Below, in pieces: positions 1 to 8,321 of a stretch of 32,280 nucleotides of DNA. The DNA lies in contig JASLFR010000062.1 in assembly GCA_030150565.1 (NCBI GenBank), forward strand, positions 1 through 32,280. The letters are read 5' to 3'. Made by a program: the position numbers and the translations under genes. Within the stretch, counting starts at the first letter, position 1. Each line of letters begins with the position of its first letter. Below the pieces are notes generated by a model. It made no database searches. It had not been told where the DNA came from and saw only the letters and a program-made list of their open reading frames with translations. This DNA is from Cardiobacteriales bacterium (GTDB lineage: Bacteria; Pseudomonadota; Gammaproteobacteria; Cardiobacteriales; Wohlfahrtiimonadaceae).

Positions 1-735
1 GATAATGGGATTTTGAAAGAAGCTTCCCGCATTACCAATCTTTTTAGGGTCGGGCAACTTCGATTCTCGAACTGCTATAACTGCTTTAGCGACCGTCTCA
101 GGCGTTTTTTCTAATTGAGGATGCTGCTCAAACCACTCCTCTAAAGCTCGATAACGGATCTCTACAGATGGTTTTAATCTTAGACGAAGTCGAAGGCTCA
201 AGATTAAAAAACGTCCCCCTTCAGATTTAAAGAGGCTATTTCGATAAGAGAATTTTGCATCAGCATTTGAGAGCGTTACTACTCGATTCTCATTAAAATC
301 GTACGCACTAATCTGCTCAATCAGCTCCTTAATCTCAACACCATAAGCGCCGATATTCTGCACAGGCGCTGCCCCCACTGTTCCAGGAATTAAAGAGAGA
401 TACTCCGCGCCATACCACCCATTTTTTAGCGCATACTCCGTAAATTGATGCCAATTCTCCCCCGCTGCAACCTCCACTAGAATCTCTTTCTCATCCTGAG
501 CGATCACCTCCACCCCTTTTAGAGTGTTGTGAACGATCAACCCAGAAAAATCCTCTGTAAAGAGAAGATTACTCCCCCCTCCAATGACCAACCAATTAGG
601 TCGATGCTTTTTAACAAGTTCAACCACCTTACCTAACTGGTGTTTATTAGAAAACTCAACAAAATAACGCGCCTTAACGGCAACTCCAAAGGTATTTAAC
701 GCTTTTAATGGATGATTCTCTTTAAGAGCTAACAT
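1..735 (-). CDS. murB: UDP-N-acetylmuramate dehydrogenase MurB (partial, C-terminus missing)
   Basis: MurB reduces UDP-GlcNAc-enolpyruvate to UDP-MurNAc with NADPH and FAD, a cytoplasmic step of peptidoglycan synthesis. The first 245 residues lie in the window; the E. coli type I enzyme is about 340, so roughly the last quarter is off the left edge. Visible motifs are the FAD-binding IGGGSNLLF (residues 51-59), IPGTVGAAPVQNIGAYG (116-132), the catalytic-arginine segment FSYRNSLFK (162-170, R165) and NAGSFFQNP (235-243), whose Ser238 matches the general acid that protonates the enol intermediate. The ATG at 735 is preceded by AGGAGGAG, a near-ideal ribosome binding site. It lies downstream of ppiD in the same direction, but a hairpin with a T-rich tail separates them, so murB may depend partly on read-through. 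Identification is firm from motifs. Confidence 0.95.
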   Translation of the reverse strand, partial: MLALKENHPLKALNTFGVAVKARYFVEFSNKHQLGKVVELVKKHRPNWLVIGGGSNLLFTEDFSGLIVHNTLKGVEVIAQDEKEILVEVAAGENWHQFTEYALKNGWYGAEYLSLIPGTVGAAPVQNIGAYGVEIKELIEQISAYDFNENRVVTLSNADAKFSYRNSLFKSEGGRFLILSLRLRLRLKPSVEIRYRALEEWFEQHPQLEKTPETVAKAVIAVRESKLPDPKKIGNAGSFFQNPII

Positions 736-756
736 CTCTCCTCCTGACTGGATAAA

Positions 757-786
757 GAAAAGAGCGCAACGAAAATTCGCGCGCTC
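757..786 (-). terminator. Rho-independent terminator after ppiD
   Basis: On the minus strand a GAGCGC/GCGCTC stem (781-786 with 762-767), with a possible inner CGA/TCG extension, is followed by TTTTCTTT. It sits between the ppiD stop and the murB ribosome binding site. The plus-strand reading also ends in CCTTTTT, so it may work in both directions. Confidence 0.6.
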
Positions 787-812
787 CTTTTTAACACTCC
801 GATTTTTAACGA

Positions 813-2750
813 TTACTCAGCATTCATAAAGTTACTCTCATAATAGATCACTTTACTCTCCGCACGCATCGCATCCAAAATGGCTCCAAGCTCTTGCTGT
901 TTCTGGAACTCTAGGGAGGATTGATCACGGAATTTACGAATCCCCTCCTCATAATCTTGAATTGAGCCTTCTTGAATGTTGCTCACACGAATAATCGCAA
1001 TTCCATCATCACCCCTCTCTACTGCAAAAAAGGCGCTCTCATCACGCTCTAACTGAGGTTCAAATGCGCGAGATAAAGCTCTACCCATCAACGCCTCATC
1101 GCCAAACGCACCTTGAAGCATCTGCGCTAAACGGGTGACACCTTGCTCAGAGCGGTAGGTAAAGCCTAACTCCAATACCTCTTCGCTAAAATCGAGCTCT
1201 GGATTCTCTATTAAGCGATCTTGAAGCGCTTCAAGCACCCCTTCTAAGTGCTCTGCCCGTTTGAAGTTGAGAAGCTCACGCTCAACCGCACTTTTAGATT
1301 CCTCAAAGCTCATCGCTCTTGCGGGCTCATAGTCGCTAACGATGAGGTAAATTCCGTGATTCTGAGCAAGCTCAAAGAGTTGCCCCTCACTCATCCCCTC
1401 ATCAAGAAGGATCGCCTGATTCACCGCATCAAAAAGGAGCTCATTTCCTAATACCCCTTCTCGCTCAGCAAGGGAGAGCCAATCACTCTTCACAGCTTCA
1501 ACCCCTAACTCTTCAGCGATCTGATCGATATTATTGGGATAACGAACCACTAAATCACGCAACTCATCCTCTTTAGCAAGATATTGATTGAGCTGGTAAT
1601 TATCGACAACATGCTCGCGAATCGCTTCATCACGGCTCTTAACAATCTCTTTTAGGTAGATGAGATGAGCATTACCATCAATCACGATCGGTTTGGCAAT
1701 TGGGTTCTCTTCCGTTAAAGAGAAGAGCAGATCATCAATCTCATCAATACCGATAACACCACGGCTTAATGAGCCTACATTGAGGTACTCCATCCCCTCT
1801 TCAAGCTCCTCAATCACCTGATCAAAGCTCATCTTATTGCCACTTACTGCATTGTAGATAGCTGTTAAACTCTTGAGTGCGTGCTCCTTCTCCTCCTCAC
1901 TCTTAGCGCTCATGATGATCTGCTCTGAAATGCGCATTTCAGCACGATCGATGATCTGATTTGCAGCCTCGTCCCCCGCATTTAGTGCCGCTTCAAATTG
2001 CTCTTTTGCCTCCGCAAGCTGCTCTTCTGAAGGAGATTCATTCATCTCATCGAGAGAGAGCTCGATATACTGAAGTTTTACCCGAGCAGGCGCAATATAC
2101 TTATCTTGATTGCTCTCAAAAGCGATCTTCACCTCATCTTCCGATACAGAGAATGACTGATCTTCTAAATCATCGTAATTAAAGGTAGCCACCTCAATAT
2201 CGCGCGCTTCATTGTCTACGACGGCCCACGCAGCAAGGGTATCTTTTGCGGTAAAAGCTCCTGCAACGAGATCACGCTGAAGCTCCTCAATCGCCATCGA
2301 CACACGCAGACTATTCTCATATTGAGCGGGAGTTAAACCATTTTGGCGAAGAATATCTTGATAACGCTGTTGGCTAAATACCCCCTCTTCATCAAGAAAG
2401 AAAGGGGTGCGATGCAACTCTTGAACGATAGCGCCATCACTAACACGATAGCCCCACTCCTCAATCTTTTGCAGAAGAATCGCCTGATTAATCACTCGCT
2501 CACGAGCCATCACCTTAAGCGCTTGAATATCATCTGCACTAAGCCCCTCAAATCCTTGGCTATTGATCAGATAATCATATTCACGGCGAACCTCATCTTC
2601 AGTGATCTTCACCCCATTCACCTTAGCGACATGCTTACCAGAGGAGCCAAAAATAGCTGTTCCACCAAGCCCCATAAATGAGAGTAAAATCCCCAAAAAT
2701 AGGAGCTTTACAAAAGGGCTGTTCGTTCGTTCTCGAATATATTGCATCAT
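813..2750 (-). CDS. ppiD: Periplasmic folding chaperone PpiD (SurA/parvulin-like, membrane anchored)
   Basis: PpiD is an inner-membrane-anchored periplasmic chaperone that associates with the Sec translocon and helps newly exported proteins fold. The protein has a short cytoplasmic start, one membrane anchor (about residues 14-37), a SurA_N-like helical region beginning AKVNGVKIT, and a parvulin-like region around residues 220-370, then a long C-terminal helical part. The parvulin region is divergent, and in E. coli PpiD it is reported inactive as an isomerase. The frame is open back to a TTG at 2777. I prefer the ATG at 2750 (645 aa) because its start MMQYIRERTNSP matches the E. coli start (MMDSLRTAANS) and because AAGAGGA lies upstream, though about 14 bases away. 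A TATAAT at 2823-2828 (minus strand) may be its -10. Confidence 0.92.
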   Translation of the reverse strand: MMQYIRERTNSPFVKLLFLGILLSFMGLGGTAIFGSSGKHVAKVNGVKITEDEVRREYDYLINSQGFEGLSADDIQALKVMARERVINQAILLQKIEEWGYRVSDGAIVQELHRTPFFLDEEGVFSQQRYQDILRQNGLTPAQYENSLRVSMAIEELQRDLVAGAFTAKDTLAAWAVVDNEARDIEVATFNYDDLEDQSFSVSEDEVKIAFESNQDKYIAPARVKLQYIELSLDEMNESPSEEQLAEAKEQFEAALNAGDEAANQIIDRAEMRISEQIIMSAKSEEEKEHALKSLTAIYNAVSGNKMSFDQVIEELEEGMEYLNVGSLSRGVIGIDEIDDLLFSLTEENPIAKPIVIDGNAHLIYLKEIVKSRDEAIREHVVDNYQLNQYLAKEDELRDLVVRYPNNIDQIAEELGVEAVKSDWLSLAEREGVLGNELLFDAVNQAILLDEGMSEGQLFELAQNHGIYLIVSDYEPARAMSFEESKSAVERELLNFKRAEHLEGVLEALQDRLIENPELDFSEEVLELGFTYRSEQGVTRLAQMLQGAFGDEALMGRALSRAFEPQLERDESAFFAVERGDDGIAIIRVSNIQEGSIQDYEEGIRKFRDQSSLEFQKQQELGAILDAMRAESKVIYYESNFMNAE

Positions 2751-2822
2751 AAATAGTAATTTAATCCTCTTAACCAAATAAAGGGGTTGGAGCGCTAACT
2801 GCTTATTTTAAATAGAGCGCAA

Positions 2823-2828
2823 ATTATA
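2823..2828 (-). promoter_or_regulatory. Possible ppiD promoter (-10 element)
   Basis: Read on the minus strand, TATAAT lies in the short gap between the glycosyltransferase stop and ppiD. It would start transcription about 65 bases before the preferred ppiD ATG. The matching -35 position (TTAATT, 17-base spacer) is poor, so this rests mainly on the perfect -10. Two direct GAGCGC copies (2790-2795 and 2815-2820, plus strand) flank the expected start site; their meaning is unknown. Confidence 0.35.
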
Positions 2829-2847
2829 GCCTATTGAAGAGTCGAAA

Positions 2848-4461
2848 TTAAAGATCCTTTTCCTTCTCTGCGTTCCAAATATGCTCGATCACCGATTCTA
2901 TCGGAATAATCGCAAGATAACGGCCTCGAAAAGGTTGCCAATACTCCAATACTGATTGGTAAGGCTCAATCTCAGAAAGATAGAGCACAACTCGCGCTTC
3001 AGCATCCCTATCCTGAAGCGCTCGATAATCCTCTTCATCATACAAAATCGCTAAAGGTTTACTTAAACGCCCCGCAAAATGGAAATGCCCAAGATAACGC
3101 CCATCATGCGCCACAGTAATCTCTCGTGATTGATACCAAGCGATTCGTTCACTTGAAGGGGTGAGATCATAAAAATCGGTTGCTTGCCTCACTACGGCAA
3201 AATTGAGCGCTAAAATCAACGCAACACTCAAGAGTGAGAGTGTAAGAAGACGCGTCTCCCCAGCGCTAAAGAGGAGAGTCATTGAGAAGAGAAGCAATCC
3301 GCCCCCCCAAAGAGGTGAGATCTGCCCTACCCACTCAGGGAGATTAAAGAGTTGATAGTTGAGAGGAATCAGAATCAATACTAAGCCGATAAGTATCATC
3401 GCTATCGAGATACCTAAAAGATCGAGCATTCGACTTGAGCGCTTCTGATAAATTCGCGCAATTACGAGTGAAAGGGGGGGAAAGAGAGTATAAAAAGCCA
3501 ATAGAGAGCCATTATTTGTGATAATTGCAATGAGAAGCGAGCTCCAAAACCAGCTCAAAACAAATCGAAAAGGGGCATCCTGCTCACACTCTCGATAATA
3601 ACGGTAGAGCGAAGGCCATAAAACCCAAGGGAATAGAATCAAAAAAGTATTTAAGAGATAGAGGTAGAGTGGTCGTGCGTGCGTAAATTGATCTATCAAA
3701 CGCCCTCCCCCCATAATACTCCAGAGCGAGGCATCTAAATTGAGAGAGAATTGAGAAAACCACGCCCAAAGAAGAAAAACCAAAAGCGCAAAAAAGAGTG
3801 AAATCGCTCCTGAAAGGAGAAAAGTACCCACGCTCCCCTCTCTATGCCAAAATTTAACCGTTAAAAGAAGTGGCAAGAGGTAAAAGAGTGAAATAAGGCC
3901 AGAGGTAAAGAGCCCTAAAAGAACAAAAAGAGCGTAGAGCGGCCACCATCGCCCCTCCTCATAACGCCAAATTCGAATGAGTGTAACCGTTGAGAGAAGA
4001 AGAAAAAAGGTGAGATAGATCTCCTCAATATGCGCTGTTGCAAAGACAGTCCACATTAAGCTTCCAATCAGAATGAGAGGAGCATTAGCACGAATATCGC
4101 GGCGGTGGGGCCAGAGCTGATAAGCGGCACTTGCTGTTAAGAGAAGTGTTCCAAAACTGATAAAAGCGGAGAGCGCCCGTAGCGAAAACTCCGAGACTCC
4201 AAACAGGTGCCAAATCGCCACCTCTAACCACTGAATAAGTGGCTGCTCCCCAATAACAAAAGCCCCATTTAACTGGGGCATTAACCACTCGCCACTCTGA
4301 TACATCTCCCACGCCATAGCTGCAAGAGATGTCTCTTGAAAAGGGATTAAGGGGCGAGAAAACCAAGTGGTAAGGAGTAGAATAACCCAAATCAAGACCC
4401 AAACTAAGGCGTGCTTGCGGGTAGTGTAGATTGTCTCCCCTACTCTGCTGCTTCTTGGCAT
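2848..4461 (-). CDS. ArnT/PMT-type (GT83-like) membrane glycosyltransferase, altered active-site motifs
   Basis: A 537-residue polytopic inner-membrane protein with about eleven hydrophobic segments, resembling the ArnT / dolichyl-phosphate-mannose-protein mannosyltransferase family. These enzymes move a sugar from a polyprenyl phosphate to lipid A or another acceptor on the periplasmic side. The N-terminal signature is recognisable: RPLIP, then WEMYQSGEWLMPQLNG (51-66), then QPLIQW. The family's usual PDETRYAE, which carries the catalytic Asp, reads PFQETSLAA here (40-48), and the usual FEKPPL reads GEQPL (71-75). The expected Asp and Glu-Lys are therefore missing. The ATG lies 22 bases inside the end of fur, with no clear Shine-Dalgarno, which suggests translational coupling. 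It could be a catalytically changed or different-substrate branch; acceptor and donor cannot be told. Confidence 0.7.
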   Translation of the reverse strand: MPRSSRVGETIYTTRKHALVWVLIWVILLLTTWFSRPLIPFQETSLAAMAWEMYQSGEWLMPQLNGAFVIGEQPLIQWLEVAIWHLFGVSEFSLRALSAFISFGTLLLTASAAYQLWPHRRDIRANAPLILIGSLMWTVFATAHIEEIYLTFFLLLSTVTLIRIWRYEEGRWWPLYALFVLLGLFTSGLISLFYLLPLLLTVKFWHREGSVGTFLLSGAISLFFALLVFLLWAWFSQFSLNLDASLWSIMGGGRLIDQFTHARPLYLYLLNTFLILFPWVLWPSLYRYYRECEQDAPFRFVLSWFWSSLLIAIITNNGSLLAFYTLFPPLSLVIARIYQKRSSRMLDLLGISIAMILIGLVLILIPLNYQLFNLPEWVGQISPLWGGGLLLFSMTLLFSAGETRLLTLSLLSVALILALNFAVVRQATDFYDLTPSSERIAWYQSREITVAHDGRYLGHFHFAGRLSKPLAILYDEEDYRALQDRDAEARVVLYLSEIEPYQSVLEYWQPFRGRYLAIIPIESVIEHIWNAEKEKDL

Positions 4462-4868
4462 TTCTTACAGATACCGAAAAGAATGGTTCGAGATTCCTGA
4501 AGAACAAACCCTAAACTACGGGCGATCTCCTCCTGTTTCGCTTGAATAATTTCATGCGCAAACTCATCGATCAATCCACACTCTACACACTTAATGTGGT
4601 CGTGCTGATCCCCTAAATCTCGCTCAAAAAGCGATTGTCCGCCATCAAAGTGGTGACGACGTACAAGCCCCGCCTCTTCAAACTGAGTTAAAACGCGGTA
4701 AACGGTAGCTAAACCGATCTCTTCACCAGCATCATTGAGGCGCTGATGGATCTCCTCAGCAGTAAAGTGATCATTTGAATGCTTCTCAGTCTCCCGCAAC
4801 ACATCAAGAATCTTAAGACGTGGGAGGGTGACCTTGAGACCCGCTTTTTTCAAATCACATGAACTCAT
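4440..4868 (-). CDS. fur: Ferric uptake regulator Fur
   Basis: Fur is a dimeric iron-sensing repressor of iron-uptake genes. Starting at the ATG at 4868 it is 142 residues and matches E. coli Fur closely: LKKAGLKVTLPRLKIL at the start, the winged-helix recognition segment EEIGLATVYRVL (49-60), the metal site HDH (89-91), and two cysteine pairs, CVEC (94-97) and CKKC (134-137), for structural zinc. The frame extends to a GTG at 4886, but that start has no ribosome binding site and adds residues absent from Fur. The stop codon overlaps the start of the glycosyltransferase by 22 bases. It is transcribed divergently from fbp. I could not find a convincing Fur box upstream. Confidence 0.95.
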   Translation of the reverse strand: MSSCDLKKAGLKVTLPRLKILDVLRETEKHSNDHFTAEEIHQRLNDAGEEIGLATVYRVLTQFEEAGLVRRHHFDGGQSLFERDLGDQHDHIKCVECGLIDEFAHEIIQAKQEEIARSLGFVLQESRTILFGICKKCQEAAE

Positions 4869-5070
4869 ATTTATTAAATACCCCACTCAAAAAATGAATA
4901 TTTTTTCGAAAAAATTTAGAGGGTAAGTATAGCTTATCCCCCGATAAAAGAGGAGAGCAATATAAATACTGACACTACAACTCGACTACATAGCGCTTTT
5001 ATTATGGGGCTGAAAGGTATATCATACCCGCAATTTTAAGATACCTTTGAAACTCTCTGGAGCCATAAAG
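4869..5070. promoter_or_regulatory. fur-fbp divergent intergenic region with 16-bp palindrome
   Basis: This 202-base gap holds the promoters of two divergent genes. A perfect 16-bp palindrome, ATTTTTTCGAAAAAAT, lies at 4900-4915. On the minus strand TATACT (4931 down to 4926) could be the fur -10, without a good -35. A short GGTAT-ATC-ATACC inverted repeat lies at 5016-5028, just before fbp. No recognised operator fits the palindrome, which is AT-rich enough to be partly chance. Confidence 0.35.
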
Positions 5071-6123
5071 ATGCAACGAGTCGATGTTACCCTCTCACAA
5101 TTTATCATTGAACAGCAGCGCAATTTTCCTGCAGCAACAGGCAACTTCACCCTCCTTCTAAATGATATCGCCGTTGCGTGCAAAATGATCGCAGCAGCCG
5201 TTAAGAAAGGGCAGCTTGCCAATATTTTGGGAAGTGCGGAAGCGGAGAATGTGCAAGGGGAGACACAGCAGATTTTAGATGTTATCGCGAACGATCTCTT
5301 CCTTGAAAATAATATCTGGCGTGGACATGTAGCAGCGATGGCGAGTGAAGAGATGGAAGATATTTACCATCTCCCTGAAAACGCGCCAAAGGGGCAATAT
5401 CTCATCGTATTTGACCCTCTCGATGGTTCAAGCAATATCGATATTAATGGCCCAATTGGAACGATCTTCTCCATCTTACGTACAGATAAAGAGAACCCCA
5501 CTAAAGAAGATTTTCTCCAAGAGGGAACAGAGCAAGTCTGTGCTGGTTACTGCCTCTACGGCTCTGCAACTATGATGGTTATCACAATCGGAAGCGGTAC
5601 ACACGGCTTCACTCTCGACCCCAATATTGGTGAATTTATCCTCACTCACCCAAATTTAATGATTCCTGAAACGACTGCCGAATATGCAATCAATCAAGCG
5701 AATCGTAATCTTTGGGAGCCACCAATGCTCGAGTATGTAAATGAGTGTGATCAAGGTGCCGATGGCCCCCGTAAAAAGAAGTATACAATGCGTTGGGTGG
5801 GTGCGATGGTGATGGATGTCCACCGCCTCATTCTCCGTGGCGGGACGTTTGCCTACCCTATCGACCGCTCTCTTACTGAAAAAGGGGGGCGTCTTCGTCT
5901 TCTCTATGAAGCAAATCCAATGGCGATGCTTGTAGAACAAGCAGGTGGAATTGCAACCACAGGTTATGAGCGAATTATGGATGTTACCCCCACTAACCTT
6001 CATCAGCGCATCCCCGTCATTATGGGCTCAAAAGAGGAGATGGTTCGCATTCTCGATAAACATAAAGCGTATGCCAAAGAGAGTGGACGCTCTTTCAACC
6101 ACAAATGCCCCCTCTATAGCTAG
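5071..6123 (+). CDS. fbp: Fructose-1,6-bisphosphatase class I
   Basis: It hydrolyses fructose-1,6-bisphosphate to fructose-6-phosphate, the committed step of gluconeogenesis, in the cytoplasm and with Mg2+. From the ATG at 5071 it is 350 residues, slightly longer than E. coli Fbp (332). Metal and substrate motifs are intact: ASEEMED (91-97), DPLDGSSNID (115-124) and, near the C-terminus, LLYEANPMA with EQAGG. The frame opens at a TTG at 5047, but the ATG has GGAG eight bases upstream and aligns with the family start (LSQFIIEQQ versus LGEFIVEKQ). It is monocistronic, between the divergent fur and a strong terminator. A carboxylate- and amino-acid-using cell, as the transporters here suggest, would need it to make sugars. 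Confidence 0.96.
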   Translation: MQRVDVTLSQFIIEQQRNFPAATGNFTLLLNDIAVACKMIAAAVKKGQLANILGSAEAENVQGETQQILDVIANDLFLENNIWRGHVAAMASEEMEDIYHLPENAPKGQYLIVFDPLDGSSNIDINGPIGTIFSILRTDKENPTKEDFLQEGTEQVCAGYCLYGSATMMVITIGSGTHGFTLDPNIGEFILTHPNLMIPETTAEYAINQANRNLWEPPMLEYVNECDQGADGPRKKKYTMRWVGAMVMDVHRLILRGGTFAYPIDRSLTEKGGRLRLLYEANPMAMLVEQAGGIATTGYERIMDVTPTNLHQRIPVIMGSKEEMVRILDKHKAYAKESGRSFNHKCPLYS

Positions 6124-6154
6124 TTAACGTAGAGATAATTCTCTTCTCTCACAG

Positions 6155-6185
6155 AGCGGTCAGCAATTAAGCTGACCGCTTTTTG
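6155..6185 (+). terminator. Rho-independent terminator after fbp
   Basis: A perfect 10-bp stem, AGCGGTCAGC/GCTGACCGCT, with a six-base loop AATTAA, is followed by TTTTT. It cleanly separates fbp from the TRAP operon. Confidence 0.92.
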
Positions 6186-6191
6186 CATCAG

Positions 6192-6258
6192 TTGACAAAA
6201 TAATTTTTTTTAACGTAAAGTGATTCGTCACCTATCTCAATAGATGGTGCTAATCACC
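6192..6258 (+). promoter_or_regulatory. TRAP operon promoter with overlapping inverted repeats
   Basis: A perfect -35 TTGACA (6192-6197) is followed after 18 bases by TAAAGT (6216-6221). Around and just after the -10 lie three short inverted repeats: GTGA-TTCG-TCAC (6220-6231), CACC-T-ATCT/AGAT-GGTG with one extra base (6229-6249), and GGTG-CTAAT-CACC (6246-6258). Repeats at the transcription start are typical of a repressor site, but I cannot assign a regulator. The 4-base GTGA/TCAC spacing does not fit CRP. Confidence 0.5.
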
Positions 6259-6293
6259 CTCTGTTTATCAACCTTTAATTCAAAAGTATCTCT

Positions 6294-6875
6294 ATGCAAT
6301 CAGCACATTCTGCACCGCTCTCTCCATTTTGGAGAAAGATGCTCCTCCTCTCACGGGGAATTGATAAGCTTAACCGCTTCTTTGGAATGATCGCCATCTT
6401 TGCGATTTTCCTTGCCACCTTTATCTCCGCTGGAAATGCGCTTATTCGCCATTTCTTCAATTGGAGTTCTAATGGTCTTCTGGAGGCGCAGTGGTATCTC
6501 TTTGCTGCGGTCTTCCTCTTCGGTTCTGGGTATACCTATCTCGATGATCGCCATATTCGTATCGATATTTTAACGGAGAAGCTCTCCCGCAAGAGTCGCG
6601 CTAAATTGGAGATCTTCGGCATCCTCTTCTTCCTTATCCCCGCTTTTTCTGTGCTTCTCTATATGTCGATTCCTACCTTAAAAGCGTTGTGGGTAGAACA
6701 TTCGAGCGTTCCAGGTGGCCTTCATCGAGCCCCTTTAGCGATTCTCATCCCCACAGGAATCATTCTTCTCCTTCTACAAGGAGTATCGCAACTCATTAAA
6801 TCGATCCTCACACTTAAGGATGCACTTCCTGAAGTAGACGCTCCCAATCTTGAACAGCGCAAGGAGGTGATTTAA
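6294..6875 (+). CDS. TRAP transporter small membrane subunit (DctQ family)
   Basis: DctQ-type subunits are four-helix inner-membrane proteins that pair with the large DctM subunit in sodium-driven, binding-protein-dependent uptake of organic acids. This 193-residue protein has hydrophobic segments at about residues 31-52, 65-82, 105-125 and 145-168. It carries family features such as EAQWYLFAAVFLFG in helix 2 and DDRHIRIDI after it. The ATG at 6294 lacks a clear Shine-Dalgarno. An alternative ATG at 6339 (178 aa) has GGAG only four bases upstream and begins closer to the usual family start, so the true start is uncertain. It is directly followed by dctM with no spacing, forming one operon with the two binding proteins. 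Confidence 0.9.
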   Translation: MQSAHSAPLSPFWRKMLLLSRGIDKLNRFFGMIAIFAIFLATFISAGNALIRHFFNWSSNGLLEAQWYLFAAVFLFGSGYTYLDDRHIRIDILTEKLSRKSRAKLEIFGILFFLIPAFSVLLYMSIPTLKALWVEHSSVPGGLHRAPLAILIPTGIILLLLQGVSQLIKSILTLKDALPEVDAPNLEQRKEVI

Positions 6876-8294
6876 ATGTTTGTTGAATTGCTCCCCCCCA
6901 TTATGTTTATCACGCTGATGTTTTTTCTCTTCAGCGGATACCCAATCTCCTTCTCTTTAGCGGCAACGGGACTCTTCTTCTCCCTCATTGCGATCGCTCT
7001 AGGGATTTACGATATCAGTTTTTTAGGGGCGCTAAGTGGTCGCCTCTATGGAATTATTAGCAATGAGACCCTCCTTGCAATCCCCTTCTTTACCCTGATG
7101 GGGCTGATTTTAGAGCGGACAGGAATGGCTGAGGATCTTCTCGACACGATGGGGCAACTCTTTGGCCGTGTTCGTGGAGGTCTTGCTTACTCTGTAATCT
7201 TTGTTGGAACGCTTCTTGCTGCAACAACAGGTATTGTCTCCGCATCAGTCATTGCGATGGGGCTCATCTCCCTACCAATCATGATTCGGTACGGCTACTC
7301 CAATAAGATAGCAACAGGAGTCATTACTGCGTCTGGAACATTGGCGCAGATTGTTCCTCCAAGTATCGTGCTTATCGTATTAGGTGATCAGCTAGGTGTC
7401 TCAATTAAGCAGATGTATGAAGCCGCTTTCATTCCGAGCGCTCTTCTCATTGGTGCTTATGTGCTCTTTATTTTTGCCATCTCCATCTTTATGCCTAAGG
7501 CGCTCCCTGCACTCCCTATTGAGGCACGTACACTGCACGGAAAAGCGCTCTTTAAAAAGGTAGTTACCAGCGTTATTCCCCCTGTAGTTCTCATCTTCCT
7601 TGTACTTGGAACAGTCTTTTTAGGGATCGCAAGCCCTACGGAATCGGGGGCTGTGGGAGCAGTTGGAGCGATGATTTTAGCGCTCATGCGTCGAACATTA
7701 AGTAAAAAGGTCCTGTTTGAAGCGTTAGATCAAAGTGTAAAAATCACAACCTTTGTCGTATTTATTATGATCGGCTCGATGTTCTTCTCCCTCACCTTCA
7801 ATGGATTAAATGGTGGAGAGTGGATCAATGGAATTTTAGGGAATCTTCCTGGCGGAGCGCTTGGATTTATCATTGCGGTCAATATTCTCATCTTCTTTGT
7901 CGCCTTCTTCCTCGACTTTTTTGAGATCGCCCTTATTCTCGTTCCTCTTCTTCTTCCGATTGCCCAAGCGTTAGGGATTGATCTTGCGTGGTTTGGGGTG
8001 ATATTAGCGATGAATATGCAGACCTCTTTCATGCATCCCCCTTTCGGCTTCTCGCTCTTCTATCTCCGCTCTGTTGCACCACCAAGTGTTACCACGAAGG
8101 ATATCTATCTTGGAGCGCTCCCCTTCTTGACGCTACAGATTCTCATGGTCATTATCTTAATTGCCTTCCCCAATATTATTCGCACAGAGAAGGTGGAACG
8201 TTTTGAGGGAAGCGGTAGCGAGATCGAATTTATTATGGAGGGGGATTTAGATGATCCTTTCGATGATTTTGATGATTTCGATCTCACTTTTTAG
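6876..8294 (+). CDS. TRAP transporter large permease subunit (DctM family)
   Basis: The large channel subunit of a tripartite ATP-independent periplasmic transporter, which moves the substrate using a sodium gradient. It has 472 residues and about twelve membrane segments, with typical motifs: GYPISFSLAATG near the start, NETLLAIPFFTLMG, ASGTLAQIVPPSIVLIVLGD and SPTESGAVGAVGA. Its ATG directly abuts the dctQ stop (TAAATG) and is preceded by AAGGAGGTGA (6861-6870), a full 10-base match to the 16S anti-Shine-Dalgarno, so it should be very well translated. The last 25 residues after the final helix are strongly acidic with a repeated DDF pattern (DDPFDDFDDFD), which I do not recall in ordinary DctM proteins. 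Confidence 0.95.
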   Translation: MFVELLPPIMFITLMFFLFSGYPISFSLAATGLFFSLIAIALGIYDISFLGALSGRLYGIISNETLLAIPFFTLMGLILERTGMAEDLLDTMGQLFGRVRGGLAYSVIFVGTLLAATTGIVSASVIAMGLISLPIMIRYGYSNKIATGVITASGTLAQIVPPSIVLIVLGDQLGVSIKQMYEAAFIPSALLIGAYVLFIFAISIFMPKALPALPIEARTLHGKALFKKVVTSVIPPVVLIFLVLGTVFLGIASPTESGAVGAVGAMILALMRRTLSKKVLFEALDQSVKITTFVVFIMIGSMFFSLTFNGLNGGEWINGILGNLPGGALGFIIAVNILIFFVAFFLDFFEIALILVPLLLPIAQALGIDLAWFGVILAMNMQTSFMHPPFGFSLFYLRSVAPPSVTTKDIYLGALPFLTLQILMVIILIAFPNIIRTEKVERFEGSGSEIEFIMEGDLDDPFDDFDDFDLTF

Positions 8295-8321
8295 ACGATA
8301 TTTAACCCAAAGGAGCGCATT

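Noticed and set aside
2750..2777. TTG start giving a longer PpiD
   Set aside because: The nine extra residues precede the family's usual start, and no ribosome binding site precedes the TTG.
4890..4935. Fur box in the fur promoter
   Set aside because: AT-rich tracts give partial matches, but no 19-bp sequence approaches GATAATGATAATCATTATC.
6220..6231. CRP-type site in the TRAP promoter
   Set aside because: GTGA and TCAC are separated by four bases, not the six needed by CRP.
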